A stretch of DNA of 64,000 nt. It comes from UBA4416 sp040387555 (GTDB lineage: Bacteria > Bacteroidota > Bacteroidia > B-17B0 > Aurantibacillaceae). The notes under the pieces are model-generated. The model had not been told where the DNA came from and did not search any database. It was given only the letters and a program-made list of their open reading frames with translations. Every line of letters starts with the position of its first letter. The first letter of the stretch is position 1. Shown here in pieces: positions 35,259-44,953 of this stretch. The stretch lies in the NCBI GenBank assembly GCA_040387555.1, contig JAZKDO010000003.1, positions 434,001 to 498,000 on the forward strand. The letters run 5' to 3'. The translations under genes and the position numbers were made by a program.

Positions 35259-36692
35259 TTACTTCACTAATTCGAACACTTTAATCATGTCGATATCTAC
35301 TCCATTCAGGATGTCTGCTTCAGTGTAGTGTGTTTTATAATCAGGAATTATACCGCGCCCTTCATTTATAACATCCACGTCATGATACAGATGATACATG
35401 GGAATGAAAACCTGTATACGAGTATTCGGGAGAAGTATTTTTCCGCTGATAACGGCGTTACTTCCGGCAATATTTCCACCGGTTTCTTCTCCAAGCACAA
35501 CAGCTTTCGCTTTATATTTTAAATAACTAGCGGCAACAGCACTCATAGAAAACGATTTGCCGTTTATTAAAACGTAAACTTGTCCGCGGTAAGTATATTT
35601 CTTTTTTGGAAACGAGATAAAATAATAGCGTAAGCGCCCATTTCTAAAAGTTTTCGGCATAAAAGCACAAAAGGCTAGTGGTGTTGCTCTGTTAATACCC
35701 ATTTTGTATTTAGGGTTAAAGATGATCAGATTCGGTTTTCTTTCAAATGGCAGCAGCAATTTTTTATCAATGATATAGGAGAGCATGTTTAAACCATCGT
35801 TGATTTGGCCGCCACCATTATCTCTTAAGTCAATAACCAGATGTTCTATTTTGTTTTCGTGTATATCTTTGAATGATTTTTTGAAAAACTTATGCCAGTT
35901 TTTTCCTTTAAAACTATTCACATCTATCACGCCAATGGATTTATCATCTTTCAAAACGGAATAATTGCAGGTCTTTGTTTTTGCTACACAAATGACTGTA
36001 TCTTTTTTAGGTGCAATGAGGGTATCTTTTAAAGATGAAATAGCTTCTAATGTGTAGGATGAGATGCTTTGATCTTTATGTTTTAATGTCACAATGTAAC
36101 TGGGTTTGAAGCCGTAGCAAAACGAGTAATAGTATTTGAACCACTGGTATTTTGTTCCTTGTTTCTTATACGTTGTGTTGTAGCCGTCAGAAGTAGAAAT
36201 TGAATAAATAGTTTTTAAAATTGTGTTCACATGGCGTTTATCGATGCTCAAAATTTCATCTCCGGGTTTGATGGTCGTATCTTTGGATAAATTATTAAGA
36301 ACAAAAAGCTTATTCGTATCTACAACAAAAGTATTCAAGGGTAAAGCAGGACGATTAAGTTTGATAACAGCCTTCGTATATTTTTTAGAAGGTCCCACGT
36401 CAGAATGGCCGCAGCCTATTTTGGCAACAATACGTTTAATGTAAAAGCGAGCCTGCATTTCGGTTAGAGGAGTGTCAATCTTCGCTTTGCTATATAATAC
36501 AAAAGCGTGCAACGAATCCCTTGAAATGTATTTAAATGGATCAGGATGAAATTTGATCAGGTACTTTTCGGTATAATCAATGTCCTCATGTATTTGCCTG
36601 ACAGAATATTTTTTCTGTACATCAAATACTTTTTTTTGAGAAAAGCTATTTAAGCAGATTATGAGGCATAAAAAACTTAAATAGCTTTTCAT
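35259..36692 (-). CDS. S41 family C-terminal processing-type peptidase
   Basis: 477 aa. Signal peptide 1-18; a PDZ-like segment about 125-165 (IKPGDEILSID); S41 core about 255-460 with LVIDLRDNGGG, NGKSFSMSAVAASYLK (catalytic Ser) and VVLGEETGGNIAGSN. It would act in the periplasm or on the surface. It lies 8 nt downstream of gldC and is probably co-transcribed with it. Confidence 0.9.
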   Translation of the reverse strand: MKSYLSFLCLIICLNSFSQKKVFDVQKKYSVRQIHEDIDYTEKYLIKFHPDPFKYISRDSLHAFVLYSKAKIDTPLTEMQARFYIKRIVAKIGCGHSDVGPSKKYTKAVIKLNRPALPLNTFVVDTNKLFVLNNLSKDTTIKPGDEILSIDKRHVNTILKTIYSISTSDGYNTTYKKQGTKYQWFKYYYSFCYGFKPSYIVTLKHKDQSISSYTLEAISSLKDTLIAPKKDTVICVAKTKTCNYSVLKDDKSIGVIDVNSFKGKNWHKFFKKSFKDIHENKIEHLVIDLRDNGGGQINDGLNMLSYIIDKKLLLPFERKPNLIIFNPKYKMGINRATPLAFCAFMPKTFRNGRLRYYFISFPKKKYTYRGQVYVLINGKSFSMSAVAASYLKYKAKAVVLGEETGGNIAGSNAVISGKILLPNTRIQVFIPMYHLYHDVDVINEGRGIIPDYKTHYTEADILNGVDIDMIKVFELVK

Positions 36693-36700
36693 CTTAATGT

Positions 36701-37024
36701 TTATGCTAAAACGCCCATACGTTTTCCTAAACCGCTCATAAATTCACGTAACTCTTTAACTGTAGTTTCGTCATTGGTAGCTCTCAGGTATGTATCAGTT
36801 AATGTGGTAATATTTTGATGAAAGAATTTCTTCATCTCATCCACACTCATGTCTTTAGTCCAAAGGTCGATACGCATCGTGTTATTTTCTTTTTCGTCCC
36901 ACAGTGCAAGCATCATGCTTTTGCATATACTACCTTCATTGGCATCGGCAGCTTCCCATTCAATTTTATGAGGTAATTGATTTTCATCAACTGTAATTTT
37001 TAATTTTATTTCAGATGTAGTCAT
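36701..37024 (-). CDS. gldC: Gliding motility protein GldC
   Basis: 107 aa, cytosolic. It has the GldC pattern: SEIKLKITVDENQLPHKIEWEA, MMLALWDEKENNTMRIDLWTKDM and VDEMKKFFHQ. GldC is needed for efficient gliding in flavobacteria; its molecular role is unclear. A partial -7 element (TATTTTGA) is upstream. Confidence 0.93.
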   Translation of the reverse strand: MTTSEIKLKITVDENQLPHKIEWEAADANEGSICKSMMLALWDEKENNTMRIDLWTKDMSVDEMKKFFHQNITTLTDTYLRATNDETTVKELREFMSGLGKRMGVLA

Positions 37025-37183
37025 ATTTTTGTTTTAGTTGTCGTTAGGTTATTCATTATCAAAATACGTTATGTTCTATTCGTATGATGGATAATTCACA
37101 TGTTGACATAACAGTTTATTATAAAGGAATCAAATTTAATTAAAAATTTCGCTTTAAAGACTTAAAAATAGGCTATAATAAGA

Positions 37184-37191
37184 TACATTTG
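37184..37191 (+). promoter_or_regulatory. Putative promoter -7 box 4 nt from a start codon
   Basis: TACATTTG, exact TAnnTTTG match; the methyltransferase ATG begins 4 nt after its last base, so a leaderless mRNA is predicted if this box is used. Confidence 0.45.
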
Positions 37192-37195
37192 TGAC

Positions 37196-38380
37196 ATGAT
37201 AGAATACCCTAAAATAATCTTGCAAAATGGCAAAGAATCGCCTGTACTTCGCTTTCATCCCTGGATTTTTTCCGGTGCAATCAAAACTCAGGATGCAGGA
37301 ATTAATGATGGCGATGTAGTTGAGATCTACTCGGCAAAAGAGCAATTTCTTGGAATGGCTCAATACCAGAAAGGAAGCATTACCGGCCGGATTATTTCTT
37401 TCAGTAAACAACAAATTTCAGTTGATTTTTGGGTGAAAAAGATTGAAAAAGCGGTTCATTATCGTGAGTTCTTGAATCTTGCCAAAAATTCACATACCAA
37501 CGTTTATCGTTTAATATTTGGTGAAGGTGATGGCTGCCCTGGCTTGATAATGGATTATTATAATGGCCATGTAGTTTTTCAGGCACATAGTATTGGCATG
37601 CATAAATGCCGAACAGATATTACAGAAGCATTGAGAAAAGTATATGGTGACGCATTGATTAGCGTATATGATAAAAGTTCTGAGACATTACCAAAAGATT
37701 ATTCCGCAGGATTATCCAATGAATTTCTATTTGGTTCTCTGAATGAAGAATTAATTGTACTTGAGAACGATGTAAAGTTCTACATTGATTTTATAAATGG
37801 ACAAAAAACAGGATTTTTTATTGATCAGCGCGAGAACAGAAGTTTGTTGGGTAATTATAGTAAAGGAAAGCGTGTTCTAAATACCTTTTCTTATACAGGT
37901 GGTTTTTCAATGTATGCAGCCAAGCATGGATGTGAGATCATTCACTCAGTGGATTCGAGTGCCAAAGCCATCGCCCTTTGTAATAAGAACGCTGTATTAA
38001 ATAATGCCACAAATCATGAAGGTTTTGCTGTTGATACATTTGATTATTTAAAAGATCATGGAAAAAATTACGATATTATTATTCTGGATCCTCCTGCTTT
38101 TGCAAAAAGCAGGGATGTATCTCATAACGCAGTCATTGGTTATAAACGATTGAATCAAATGGCGCTTCAGAACATTAAGAAAGGTGGTATCCTGTTTACC
38201 TTTTCATGTTCAGGAGTAATTGATAAAAAGTTATTTTATAATACCGTCACTGCTGCTGCCATTGAATCAAGAAGGCATATGAAGTTATTACATACTCTTT
38301 CTCAGCCCGCAGATCATACCATCATACCCAATTTTCCTGAGGGTGAATATTTGAAAGGCCTTGCATTTTACGTTGAATAA
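37196..38380 (+). CDS. RlmI-like class I SAM-dependent 23S rRNA methyltransferase
   Basis: 394 aa. N-terminal PUA-like domain (about 1-75, HPWIFSGAI, GDVVEIYS); then a Rossmann methyltransferase with GKRVLNTFSYTGGFSMYAA as motif I and IILDPPAFAKS as motif IV (NPPY-like). The RlmI/RlmK family methylates C5 of a cytidine in 23S rRNA; C1962 is the usual target of RlmI. Target is inferred from family. Confidence 0.9.
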   Translation: MIEYPKIILQNGKESPVLRFHPWIFSGAIKTQDAGINDGDVVEIYSAKEQFLGMAQYQKGSITGRIISFSKQQISVDFWVKKIEKAVHYREFLNLAKNSHTNVYRLIFGEGDGCPGLIMDYYNGHVVFQAHSIGMHKCRTDITEALRKVYGDALISVYDKSSETLPKDYSAGLSNEFLFGSLNEELIVLENDVKFYIDFINGQKTGFFIDQRENRSLLGNYSKGKRVLNTFSYTGGFSMYAAKHGCEIIHSVDSSAKAIALCNKNAVLNNATNHEGFAVDTFDYLKDHGKNYDIIILDPPAFAKSRDVSHNAVIGYKRLNQMALQNIKKGGILFTFSCSGVIDKKLFYNTVTAAAIESRRHMKLLHTLSQPADHTIIPNFPEGEYLKGLAFYVE

Positions 38381-38386
38381 ACCATT

Positions 38387-39046
38387 ATGAGATTTATCGC
38401 AGCATTAATTATAGTATTTCCAGTCTTGCTATTTTCACAAACAAAAGAGAAGGAACCATTTGTAAAGGAAAATTTTGTGCATTTAAAGGCAGGTGCTACA
38501 ATTAATAGAACTAATTTTAAATTGTTCCAAAGTTTAAATTCTGATGGTTCAGATGTGTTTACTCCTACCAAGCATATTTATTATAATCCATCCGTTGATA
38601 TAGAATTCGAAAGCTATTTTTCGAAGTATCTTGGAATTAGTATTGACCTTGGTTTTTTGCAACTCCGTCAGAAATACCATTGTACGAGTGTAACACCCGC
38701 TCCGGTAAACTATAATAATACTCCCAATATGAATGAACCTATTACTGATGGAATTATTATTTCCAATATCCCTCATTTGAATATTGCGCCTGCGTTTTAT
38801 TTTACCAAAAATACACGACTTTATGCTGGTATAGGGATATATAAGTATTATTACTATTTCGATCCCATGCAGGTTGGAAATTTTGTCTTTAACTTAAACA
38901 AAGAAGATGTAGCGATTTATTCAAACATTGGTTTTTCTCAAAGCTTTAATTTAAAGAGATACAGGTGCTCATTTACTATCAATTATTTTGGATTAAAAAA
39001 CGAATACGATAGCGGCTTACAAGTTGCTTTTGGATTGGTATTGTAA
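38387..39046 (+). CDS. Outer membrane beta-barrel protein (small porin-like)
   Basis: 219 aa. Signal peptide 1-17. The mature chain alternates polar and hydrophobic residues in short strands: VHLKAGATINRTNF, YYNPSVDIEFESYF, HLNIAPAFYFTKNTRLYAGIGIYKYYYYF, and a final NEYDSGLQVAFGLVL. This fits an eight-stranded barrel of the PorT/OMP_b-brl type. No specific function is evident. It follows the methyltransferase by 6 nt. Confidence 0.78.
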   Translation: MRFIAALIIVFPVLLFSQTKEKEPFVKENFVHLKAGATINRTNFKLFQSLNSDGSDVFTPTKHIYYNPSVDIEFESYFSKYLGISIDLGFLQLRQKYHCTSVTPAPVNYNNTPNMNEPITDGIIISNIPHLNIAPAFYFTKNTRLYAGIGIYKYYYYFDPMQVGNFVFNLNKEDVAIYSNIGFSQSFNLKRYRCSFTINYFGLKNEYDSGLQVAFGLVL

Positions 39047-39128
39047 AATAAAATGCTTTCAGTACCGTTCAAACGAATCCTGTGGTTTAGTAAAAATTAT
39101 TAATTAAATTCGGACATCAATTAATATT

Positions 39129-40079
39129 ATGACACCAATTTTAGAAGTAAAGAATATTCATAAAAACTATGCCAATCACGTTGCTCTAAACAATGTGAGT
39201 TTGTTTGTTGAACCTCAGAAAATTTTCGGCTTATTAGGCCCTAACGGTGCGGGTAAAACCTCATTGATCAGGATTATCAATCAAATTACCGGGCCGGATA
39301 AAGGTGAAGTGTTTTTTAATGGCGAACATCTGGCACCGAAACACGTTGATTTTATTGGATATCTTCCGGAAGAACGTGGCCTTTATAAAAAAATGGCAGT
39401 TGGTGAGCAAGCCATGTACTTAGCTCAGTTAAAGGGTTTGAAAAAGACCGAAGCTAAAGCAAAGTTACAACACTGGTTCAAAAAATTTGAAATTGAAAAT
39501 TGGTGGGATAAAAAGATTGAGGAATTAAGTAAAGGGATGCAACAAAAAGTTCAGTTTATTGTGACTGTTTTGCATGAACCAAAGTTATTAATTTTAGATG
39601 AGCCGTTTAGCGGATTTGATCCTATCAATGCCCAGTTGATTAAAAATGAAATTTTGGAATTGAGGGATAAAGGCGCCACGATTATTTTTTCTACCCATAA
39701 CATGGGGAGTGTGGAGGAACTTTGTGATAATATAGCGCTCATTAATAAAGCTGAGAAATTATTAGATGGTTCCGTTAAAGAAATCCGTAAAACATACAAA
39801 AGCAATACTTTCAAAATAACCTTCAAAGGAAATTTGATGGGTTTCACAAACTCATTATGGGCAGGGGCAGAGTTGATAGAAAAAAGCTCTGATGAAGATG
39901 TACACAGTGTAACTGTAAAAATGTTACGCCAGAATAAACCGAATGATCTGTTGCAGGCTGTTTTAGGAAACGCAGAGATTTTATCATTTAATGAAATTAT
40001 CCCTTCTATGAATGATATTTTTATTTCAGTAGTGGAGAATAAAACAACATTGAATACACAAAGCGCATTTACAGAATAA
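39129..40079 (+). CDS. ABC transporter ATP-binding protein (NatA-like)
   Basis: 316 aa. Walker A GPNGAGKTS (37-45), signature LSKGMQQK (about 135-142), Walker B LLILDEPFSGFDP and the H-loop in FSTHNMGSVEE. The C-terminal extension (about 225-316) is typical of NatA-type ATPases. It pairs with the ABC-2 permease 26 nt downstream; substrate unknown (Na+ export is only one possibility). A TAAATTCG box at 39105-39112 lies 16 nt before the ATG. Confidence 0.93.
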   Translation: MTPILEVKNIHKNYANHVALNNVSLFVEPQKIFGLLGPNGAGKTSLIRIINQITGPDKGEVFFNGEHLAPKHVDFIGYLPEERGLYKKMAVGEQAMYLAQLKGLKKTEAKAKLQHWFKKFEIENWWDKKIEELSKGMQQKVQFIVTVLHEPKLLILDEPFSGFDPINAQLIKNEILELRDKGATIIFSTHNMGSVEELCDNIALINKAEKLLDGSVKEIRKTYKSNTFKITFKGNLMGFTNSLWAGAELIEKSSDEDVHSVTVKMLRQNKPNDLLQAVLGNAEILSFNEIIPSMNDIFISVVENKTTLNTQSAFTE

Positions 40080-40105
40080 CCAAATTCAAAATAGTATTTT
40101 AAAAA

Positions 40106-41449
40106 ATGAACAAATTACTTTTAATTATTCAAAGAGAATATTTTTCAAGGGTTAAGAAAAAATCCTTCCTGGTGATGACTATTTTAGGGCCTTTACTAAT
40201 GGCTGGTGTTATGGTAGTTCCTATATGGCTGGCCATGAGGGATAAAACAGAACATAAAATTTTTGTGTTAGATCATAGTGGTTTATTTATAGATAAGATT
40301 CCGAATAGTAAGGAAATTAAATTTACGTATGGTGTGGGTAGCATCGAAGCAGCTAAGGCTAAATTAAAAGAAGGGACTTTTGATTTGGTAATGGAGGTGG
40401 ATATTGAAGCAATCAATAATCAGAAAACAACTCCTCATTTATATTATAAAAAACAGCCGGGAATTAGCATCGAGCAATACATAAATAATTCGATGGAGAA
40501 TATTTTATTCGATTACCGTTTACAGGGAGATAGTATTGATTTAGGAAAGATTGAGCGTGCGAGAAGGCCTGTGGAAATTGCAACCATTAAAGTAACAGAA
40601 GATGGTGAGGATCAAAAAACCAATTCAGAAACAAACATGTTGGTTGGCTTCTCATTGGCAATAGCAATTTATATTATGATTTTTTTATATGGCGCACAGG
40701 TTATGCGTGGTGTGATTGAAGAGAAAACAAGTCGTATCGTAGAAGTGATAGTGTCTTCTGTGAAACCATTTCAATTAATGCTTGGAAAAATTGTAGGCGT
40801 AGCAATGGTTGGTTTAACGCAATTTTTACTCTGGATCATTTTTACTGTTTTAATCAGCACTTTTGTTACGGGCGTATTATTAAAAGACCAGATTGCCGAT
40901 CAGATGAAACAGAATCAGCAAATTGAAAAGGTGATGAAAAATGATTTGACAGCTGGTTCTGACAAAATGGAAAAAGTGAAAACACCGAATGAAGCGTTGG
41001 ATTTTATGAATAATTTGGGAAAAGTAGATAAAACTCATATTGCTTTGTCTTTTGCATTTTATTTTTTATTCGGTTATTTATTATACGCCGCTTTATTTGC
41101 CGCGATTGGCTCTGCGGTGGATTCCGAGGCCGATACGCAACAGTTTATGATTCCGGTCACCGCACCGCTTATAATTAGTTTTGCCATAGCACAAGGAGTA
41201 GCAACAGATCCTGACAGTGGGCTCGCACAATTTTTCTCTATTTTCCCTCTAACGTCACCCATTGTGATGATGGTTCGTTTACCGTTTGGGGTTCCGGTTT
41301 GGGAATTGGCATTATCCATGGTTTCTCTGGTTCTTGGTTTCTTATTTTTTACCTGGCTGGCTGGAAAAATTTACCGTACCGGAATCTTAATGTATGGAAA
41401 AAAGACCACCTGGAAAGAGCTTGGGAAATGGCTGTTTTATAAAGGATAA
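40106..41449 (+). CDS. ABC-2 type permease (NatB-like)
   Basis: 447 aa. One N-terminal helix (about 20-45), a large extracytoplasmic domain (about 50-175), then a five-helix block with the ABC-2 coupling motif VMRGVIEEKTSRIVEVIVSSVKP (about 203-225). It partners the upstream ATPase. Substrate unknown. Confidence 0.92.
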   Translation: MNKLLLIIQREYFSRVKKKSFLVMTILGPLLMAGVMVVPIWLAMRDKTEHKIFVLDHSGLFIDKIPNSKEIKFTYGVGSIEAAKAKLKEGTFDLVMEVDIEAINNQKTTPHLYYKKQPGISIEQYINNSMENILFDYRLQGDSIDLGKIERARRPVEIATIKVTEDGEDQKTNSETNMLVGFSLAIAIYIMIFLYGAQVMRGVIEEKTSRIVEVIVSSVKPFQLMLGKIVGVAMVGLTQFLLWIIFTVLISTFVTGVLLKDQIADQMKQNQQIEKVMKNDLTAGSDKMEKVKTPNEALDFMNNLGKVDKTHIALSFAFYFLFGYLLYAALFAAIGSAVDSEADTQQFMIPVTAPLIISFAIAQGVATDPDSGLAQFFSIFPLTSPIVMMVRLPFGVPVWELALSMVSLVLGFLFFTWLAGKIYRTGILMYGKKTTWKELGKWLFYKG

Positions 41450-41499
41450 CAGCCTTTTAACAAATTCGATAAACACACTATTTTGCCCAACCAAAAACT

Positions 41500-41528
41500 T
41501 TGGTATTGATTCAAAATTCCTATATTCG
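41500..41528 (+). promoter_or_regulatory. Putative promoter of the OppDF-like gene
   Basis: TTG (41500-41502), an 18-nt spacer, then TATATTCG (41521-41528): one mismatch to TAnnTTTG, 11 nt before the ATG. Confidence 0.5.
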
Positions 41529-41539
41529 TATGATATATT

Positions 41540-43348
41540 ATGCAAAAAGAGGTATTACTTGAAGTCAAAAATTTAGTTACTGAATTTAAATCAGACGGTG
41601 AATTTGTGAAAGCGGTGGATGATGTGTCCTTCACTCTTCATAAAGGCGAAACTATTGGTATTGTTGGGGAAAGTGGTTCTGGAAAATCGGTTACTTCTTT
41701 ATCAATCATGCAATTGATCCCAAATCCTCCCGGCCGTGTGTTTGGGGGAGAAATGCTTTATCATTCAAAACATAAAGGTATCGTTAACCTTAGAAATCTT
41801 CCTTCAGAAGAAATGCGTGCGTTTCGTGGAAATGAAATTGCAATGATTTTCCAGGAACCGATGACAAGTCTTAATCCGGTTTATACATGCGGTAATCAGG
41901 TGATGGAAGTGATTATGCTTCACCAAAAAGTATCACGTAAGGAAGCGAAGAAGAAAACTATAAAACTGTTTGAACAAGTTCAGTTGCCTGATCCTGAGCG
42001 TGTGTTTAATGTCTATCCTCATCAAATCTCAGGTGGGCAAAAACAACGCGTCATGATAGCCATGGCCATGAGTTGTAATCCGCGAATATTGATCGCAGAT
42101 GAGCCTACTACGGCGTTGGACGTAACAGTTCAAAAAACAATATTGGATCTGATGCTGCAATTGCAGCGCGAGCATGATATGGGAATTATGTTCATTACAC
42201 ATGACCTTGGAGTTATTGCAGAACTAGCCGATAAAGTGATGGTAATGTACAAAGGAAAAGTGGTGGAGCAAGGACCAGTTCTTGAAATATTCAGTAATCC
42301 TAAGCACCCTTACACAAAAAGTTTATTAGCCTGTCGTCCGCCATTGGATAAACGTTTGATGCGTTTGCCGGTATCAGCAGATTTTATGAGTACGGATGAG
42401 GAAGGTAATATGCTTGAGATTCCAACAACAGTGAGTGAGGCGATTAATAGCGTAGTTATTTCAAAGGAACAAAGAGCACAAGAACATAAAGAATTATATG
42501 CGCGTTCAAAAATTCTGGAGATCCAAAATCTGAAAACCTATTTTCCAAATAATAAAACTTTTTTTGGAAAGACATTAGATTATGTAAAGGCTGTAGATGA
42601 TGTAACCTTGGATGTTTATGAGGGAGAAACTTTAGGACTCGTTGGAGAAAGTGGTTGTGGAAAAACGACATTAGGTCGTACGATTTTAAGATTGACTGAA
42701 CCAACCGAAGGTAAAATATTTTTCCAGCGAAACGACTTGATGAGATTAAAGCCAGACGATATGAGGCAGTTAAGAAAAGACATGCAGATCATTTTTCAGG
42801 ATCCATACTCATCATTAAATCCTCGTATCACTATTGGAGAAGCATTGATGGAACCCATGCAGGTACACAATATTTTATCGAACAATAAACAGAGGAAAGA
42901 AAAAGTTTATGAATTGCTCAATAAAGTTGGATTAACTGAAAAGCAATATAGCCGTTACCCGCATGAGTTCAGCGGCGGACAGCGTCAGCGCGTATGTATA
43001 GCAAGGGCTTTGTCACTAAATCCTAAGTTCATTATTTGTGATGAGAGTGTAAGTGCCTTGGATGTATCGGTACAGGCGCAGGTACTTAATTTATTAAATG
43101 ATTTAAAGCGCGAATTTAAATTCACTTATATTTTTATTTCTCATGACCTTTCCGTTGTTAAGTTTATGAGCGACCGAATGGTCGTAATGAATAAAGGTAA
43201 AATTGAAGAGATGGGAGATGCAGACGAGATTTATCAGAATCCTAAAAGTCAATACACGAAAAATCTTATCAATTCAATACCTAAAGGGCAGTTAACTGAT
43301 ATCAAAGCAAGTATCGAGAAGAAGAGAATGTCTTTTGATATTGCTTAG
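41540..43348 (+). CDS. Fused dual ATP-binding oligopeptide-type ABC transporter protein
   Basis: 602 aa with two complete nucleotide-binding domains. NBD1 (about 4-265): GESGSGKSV, ISGGQKQR, LIADEPTTALDV. NBD2 (about 318-585): GESGCGKTT, FSGGQRQR, FIICDESVSALDV (Glu-Ser in place of the usual Glu-Pro). Each half resembles OppD or OppF, as in YejF/GsiA. It would power import of peptides or related compounds, but no permease or binding-protein genes are adjacent. Confidence 0.92.
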   Translation: MQKEVLLEVKNLVTEFKSDGEFVKAVDDVSFTLHKGETIGIVGESGSGKSVTSLSIMQLIPNPPGRVFGGEMLYHSKHKGIVNLRNLPSEEMRAFRGNEIAMIFQEPMTSLNPVYTCGNQVMEVIMLHQKVSRKEAKKKTIKLFEQVQLPDPERVFNVYPHQISGGQKQRVMIAMAMSCNPRILIADEPTTALDVTVQKTILDLMLQLQREHDMGIMFITHDLGVIAELADKVMVMYKGKVVEQGPVLEIFSNPKHPYTKSLLACRPPLDKRLMRLPVSADFMSTDEEGNMLEIPTTVSEAINSVVISKEQRAQEHKELYARSKILEIQNLKTYFPNNKTFFGKTLDYVKAVDDVTLDVYEGETLGLVGESGCGKTTLGRTILRLTEPTEGKIFFQRNDLMRLKPDDMRQLRKDMQIIFQDPYSSLNPRITIGEALMEPMQVHNILSNNKQRKEKVYELLNKVGLTEKQYSRYPHEFSGGQRQRVCIARALSLNPKFIICDESVSALDVSVQAQVLNLLNDLKREFKFTYIFISHDLSVVKFMSDRMVVMNKGKIEEMGDADEIYQNPKSQYTKNLINSIPKGQLTDIKASIEKKRMSFDIA

Positions 43349-43397
43349 TTTAAACTTTAACTTGCGATTTCTCTATGGCGCTGTTACGAATTTCTAT

Positions 43398-43405
43398 TAC
43401 ATTTG
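43398..43405 (+). promoter_or_regulatory. Putative promoter -7 box 3 nt from a start codon
   Basis: TACATTTG, exact TAnnTTTG match, 3 nt before the DedA ATG at 43409. It suggests a leaderless mRNA and argues against a TTG start at 43403, which lies inside the box. Confidence 0.45.
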
Positions 43406-43408
43406 AAT

Positions 43409-44035
43409 ATGCTCGATTTCCTTAAACAATTAACAGATCCTGAAAGCATTATTCACTATGGTGGATTATGGTTATTGTTGTTTGTTGTATTTGCAGAAAC
43501 AGGGTTATTAGTAGGTTTTTTTTTACCGGGAGATTCACTGATTTTTATTTCAGGTTTAGTATGCGCCACCAAACCGCATTTACTTGATATTTCCTTTGTT
43601 GTGCTTCTACCTTTATTAATGCTCGCAGCGGTTTTAGGAAATGTATTTGGTTATTGGTTTGGAAGAAAAGCGGGTGCAAATTTATATTCGAAAAAAGACA
43701 GTTTATTGTTCAGGAGAAAACATCTGATAACAACGCAGTCGTTCTATGAAAAACATGGCGGTAAAACATTAATTTTAGGAAGGTTTTTGCCCATTATACG
43801 TACGTTTGCACCCATTTTAGCGGGTGTCATCAAAGTAAATTTTAAAACGTTTATGCTTTATAATTTTATCGGCGCTTTTGCATGGATCGGGAGCATTGCC
43901 AGCATTGCTTATTTTTTAGGACTTAAATTTCCATGGATTGAAAACTACCTGGGATACATTGTTATTGCTTTAATTGTGATCACCACGTTTCCCGTTGTGT
44001 TAACGTATATGAAAAGCAAGAAGAAAAGTGATTAA
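43409..44035 (+). CDS. DedA family membrane protein
   Basis: 208 aa. SNARE-associated/DedA domain: ETGLLVGFFLPGDSLIFISG near the N-terminus, GNVFGYWFGRKAG, and the family signature KHGGKTLILGRFLPIIRTFAPILAG (shown here as GGKTLILGRFLPIIRTFAP) with its conserved Gly/Arg/Pro residues. Five to six membrane helices. DedA proteins move polyprenyl phosphates or other lipids and affect membrane homeostasis. It is convergent with the DUF7793 array, 6 bp between stops. Confidence 0.93.
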   Translation: MLDFLKQLTDPESIIHYGGLWLLLFVVFAETGLLVGFFLPGDSLIFISGLVCATKPHLLDISFVVLLPLLMLAAVLGNVFGYWFGRKAGANLYSKKDSLLFRRKHLITTQSFYEKHGGKTLILGRFLPIIRTFAPILAGVIKVNFKTFMLYNFIGAFAWIGSIASIAYFLGLKFPWIENYLGYIVIALIVITTFPVVLTYMKSKKKSD

Positions 44036-44041
44036 GGTTTT

Positions 44042-44416
44042 CTAAAATGATAAAAGCCAATGCCGTGCTTTTTCTTCGCTGGTAAATAAATTTGTAGGAA
44101 CTACCGGCTTGTTGATTTTTATGAAAAAATTCGCAATTATTTTAGTTACCTCAGAACTGATAATTATGGCGCAACATTTGATTTTGCGACATCCTTCTTC
44201 CGACGCTAAATATTCCCTGGCTTCTTTGGTGATATGTTTTACATTGCACATATTGATAGTCATTGGGTAATCTTTATTTCCGAAATGTTTAAGTCGGTGC
44301 GAAACTGCCAGCCGAGCTACTTCAAGGTCAACATATTCACACTTTAAAGTGCAAATTAATATTCCATTAACGAGTTCAAGTGAAACGGAATCATTTATTT
44401 GTTCGACGGTCAGCAT
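44042..44416 (-). CDS. STAS/SEC14-like DUF7793-type protein, paralog A
   Basis: 124 aa, cytosolic, no signal peptide. The family pattern is LELVNGILICTLKCEYVDLEVA, a VKHITKEAREYLASEEGC helix, and IIANFFIKINKPVVPTNLFTSEEKA near the C-terminus. Fold is probably alpha/beta SpoIIAA-like. It is the last of four tandem paralogs on the minus strand. No phospho-acceptor Ser in the classical STAS position is certain, so a link to partner switching is only suggestive. Confidence 0.8.
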   Translation of the reverse strand: MLTVEQINDSVSLELVNGILICTLKCEYVDLEVARLAVSHRLKHFGNKDYPMTINMCNVKHITKEAREYLASEEGCRKIKCCAIIISSEVTKIIANFFIKINKPVVPTNLFTSEEKARHWLLSF

Positions 44417-44512
44417 AGAATATTAAAATTAAGAAATTAGCACTGAAGAGTTATTGCATGATATTTTATTCTTTGTTAAAGTGCTTATATATTTCTATGT
44501 TGATGCAGCTAT

Positions 44513-44887
44513 TTATGTTTTAAAATTAGCAAGCCATTTTTTGGCACTTACTTCATTTGTGAATAATTTTGTTGGCACCAATGGCTTATTAATATTTAAA
44601 AAGAAATTGGCAATCACTTTTGTTATAACCGAATTGGTAATGATAGCGCAGGATTTTATTTTCTCACAACCCTCTTTTGAGGCGAGATAATCTCTTGCTT
44701 CCTTGGTCAGGTGCTTCACTTTATTGGTATGTATTAGAAGAGGCAAGTCTTTGGAGCCCCAATGTTTCATACGGTAATTAACAGCTGTTTTTGCTGTTTC
44801 CAAATCAACGGTTTCACAATGATAGGTGCCTATCAAAATCCCTTTAACAAGTTCAATTTGAATGCTTCTACTTTCGGGACTTTCCAT
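44513..44887 (-). CDS. STAS/SEC14-like DUF7793-type protein, paralog B
   Basis: 124 aa. Same architecture as its neighbours: IELVKGILIGTYHCETVDLETAK, VKHLTKEARDYLASKEGCEKIK, VIANFFLNINKPLVPTKLF. Of the four copies it is closest to C (shared YLASKEGC and INKPLVP). The 96-bp spacing to A and 66-bp spacing to C are like those of separate units rather than a tight operon. Confidence 0.8.
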   Translation of the reverse strand: MESPESRSIQIELVKGILIGTYHCETVDLETAKTAVNYRMKHWGSKDLPLLIHTNKVKHLTKEARDYLASKEGCEKIKSCAIITNSVITKVIANFFLNINKPLVPTKLFTNEVSAKKWLANFKT

Positions 44888-44953
44888 AAAAAATTGGTTT
44901 CTTTTTTCAATAAGTTTACATATTACACATTACTCAAATTAAAGTTTAGTGTA

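Noticed and set aside
43403..43408. TTG start for the DedA gene
   Set aside because: The TTG lies within the -7 box; the ATG at 43409 gives the normal DedA N-terminus.
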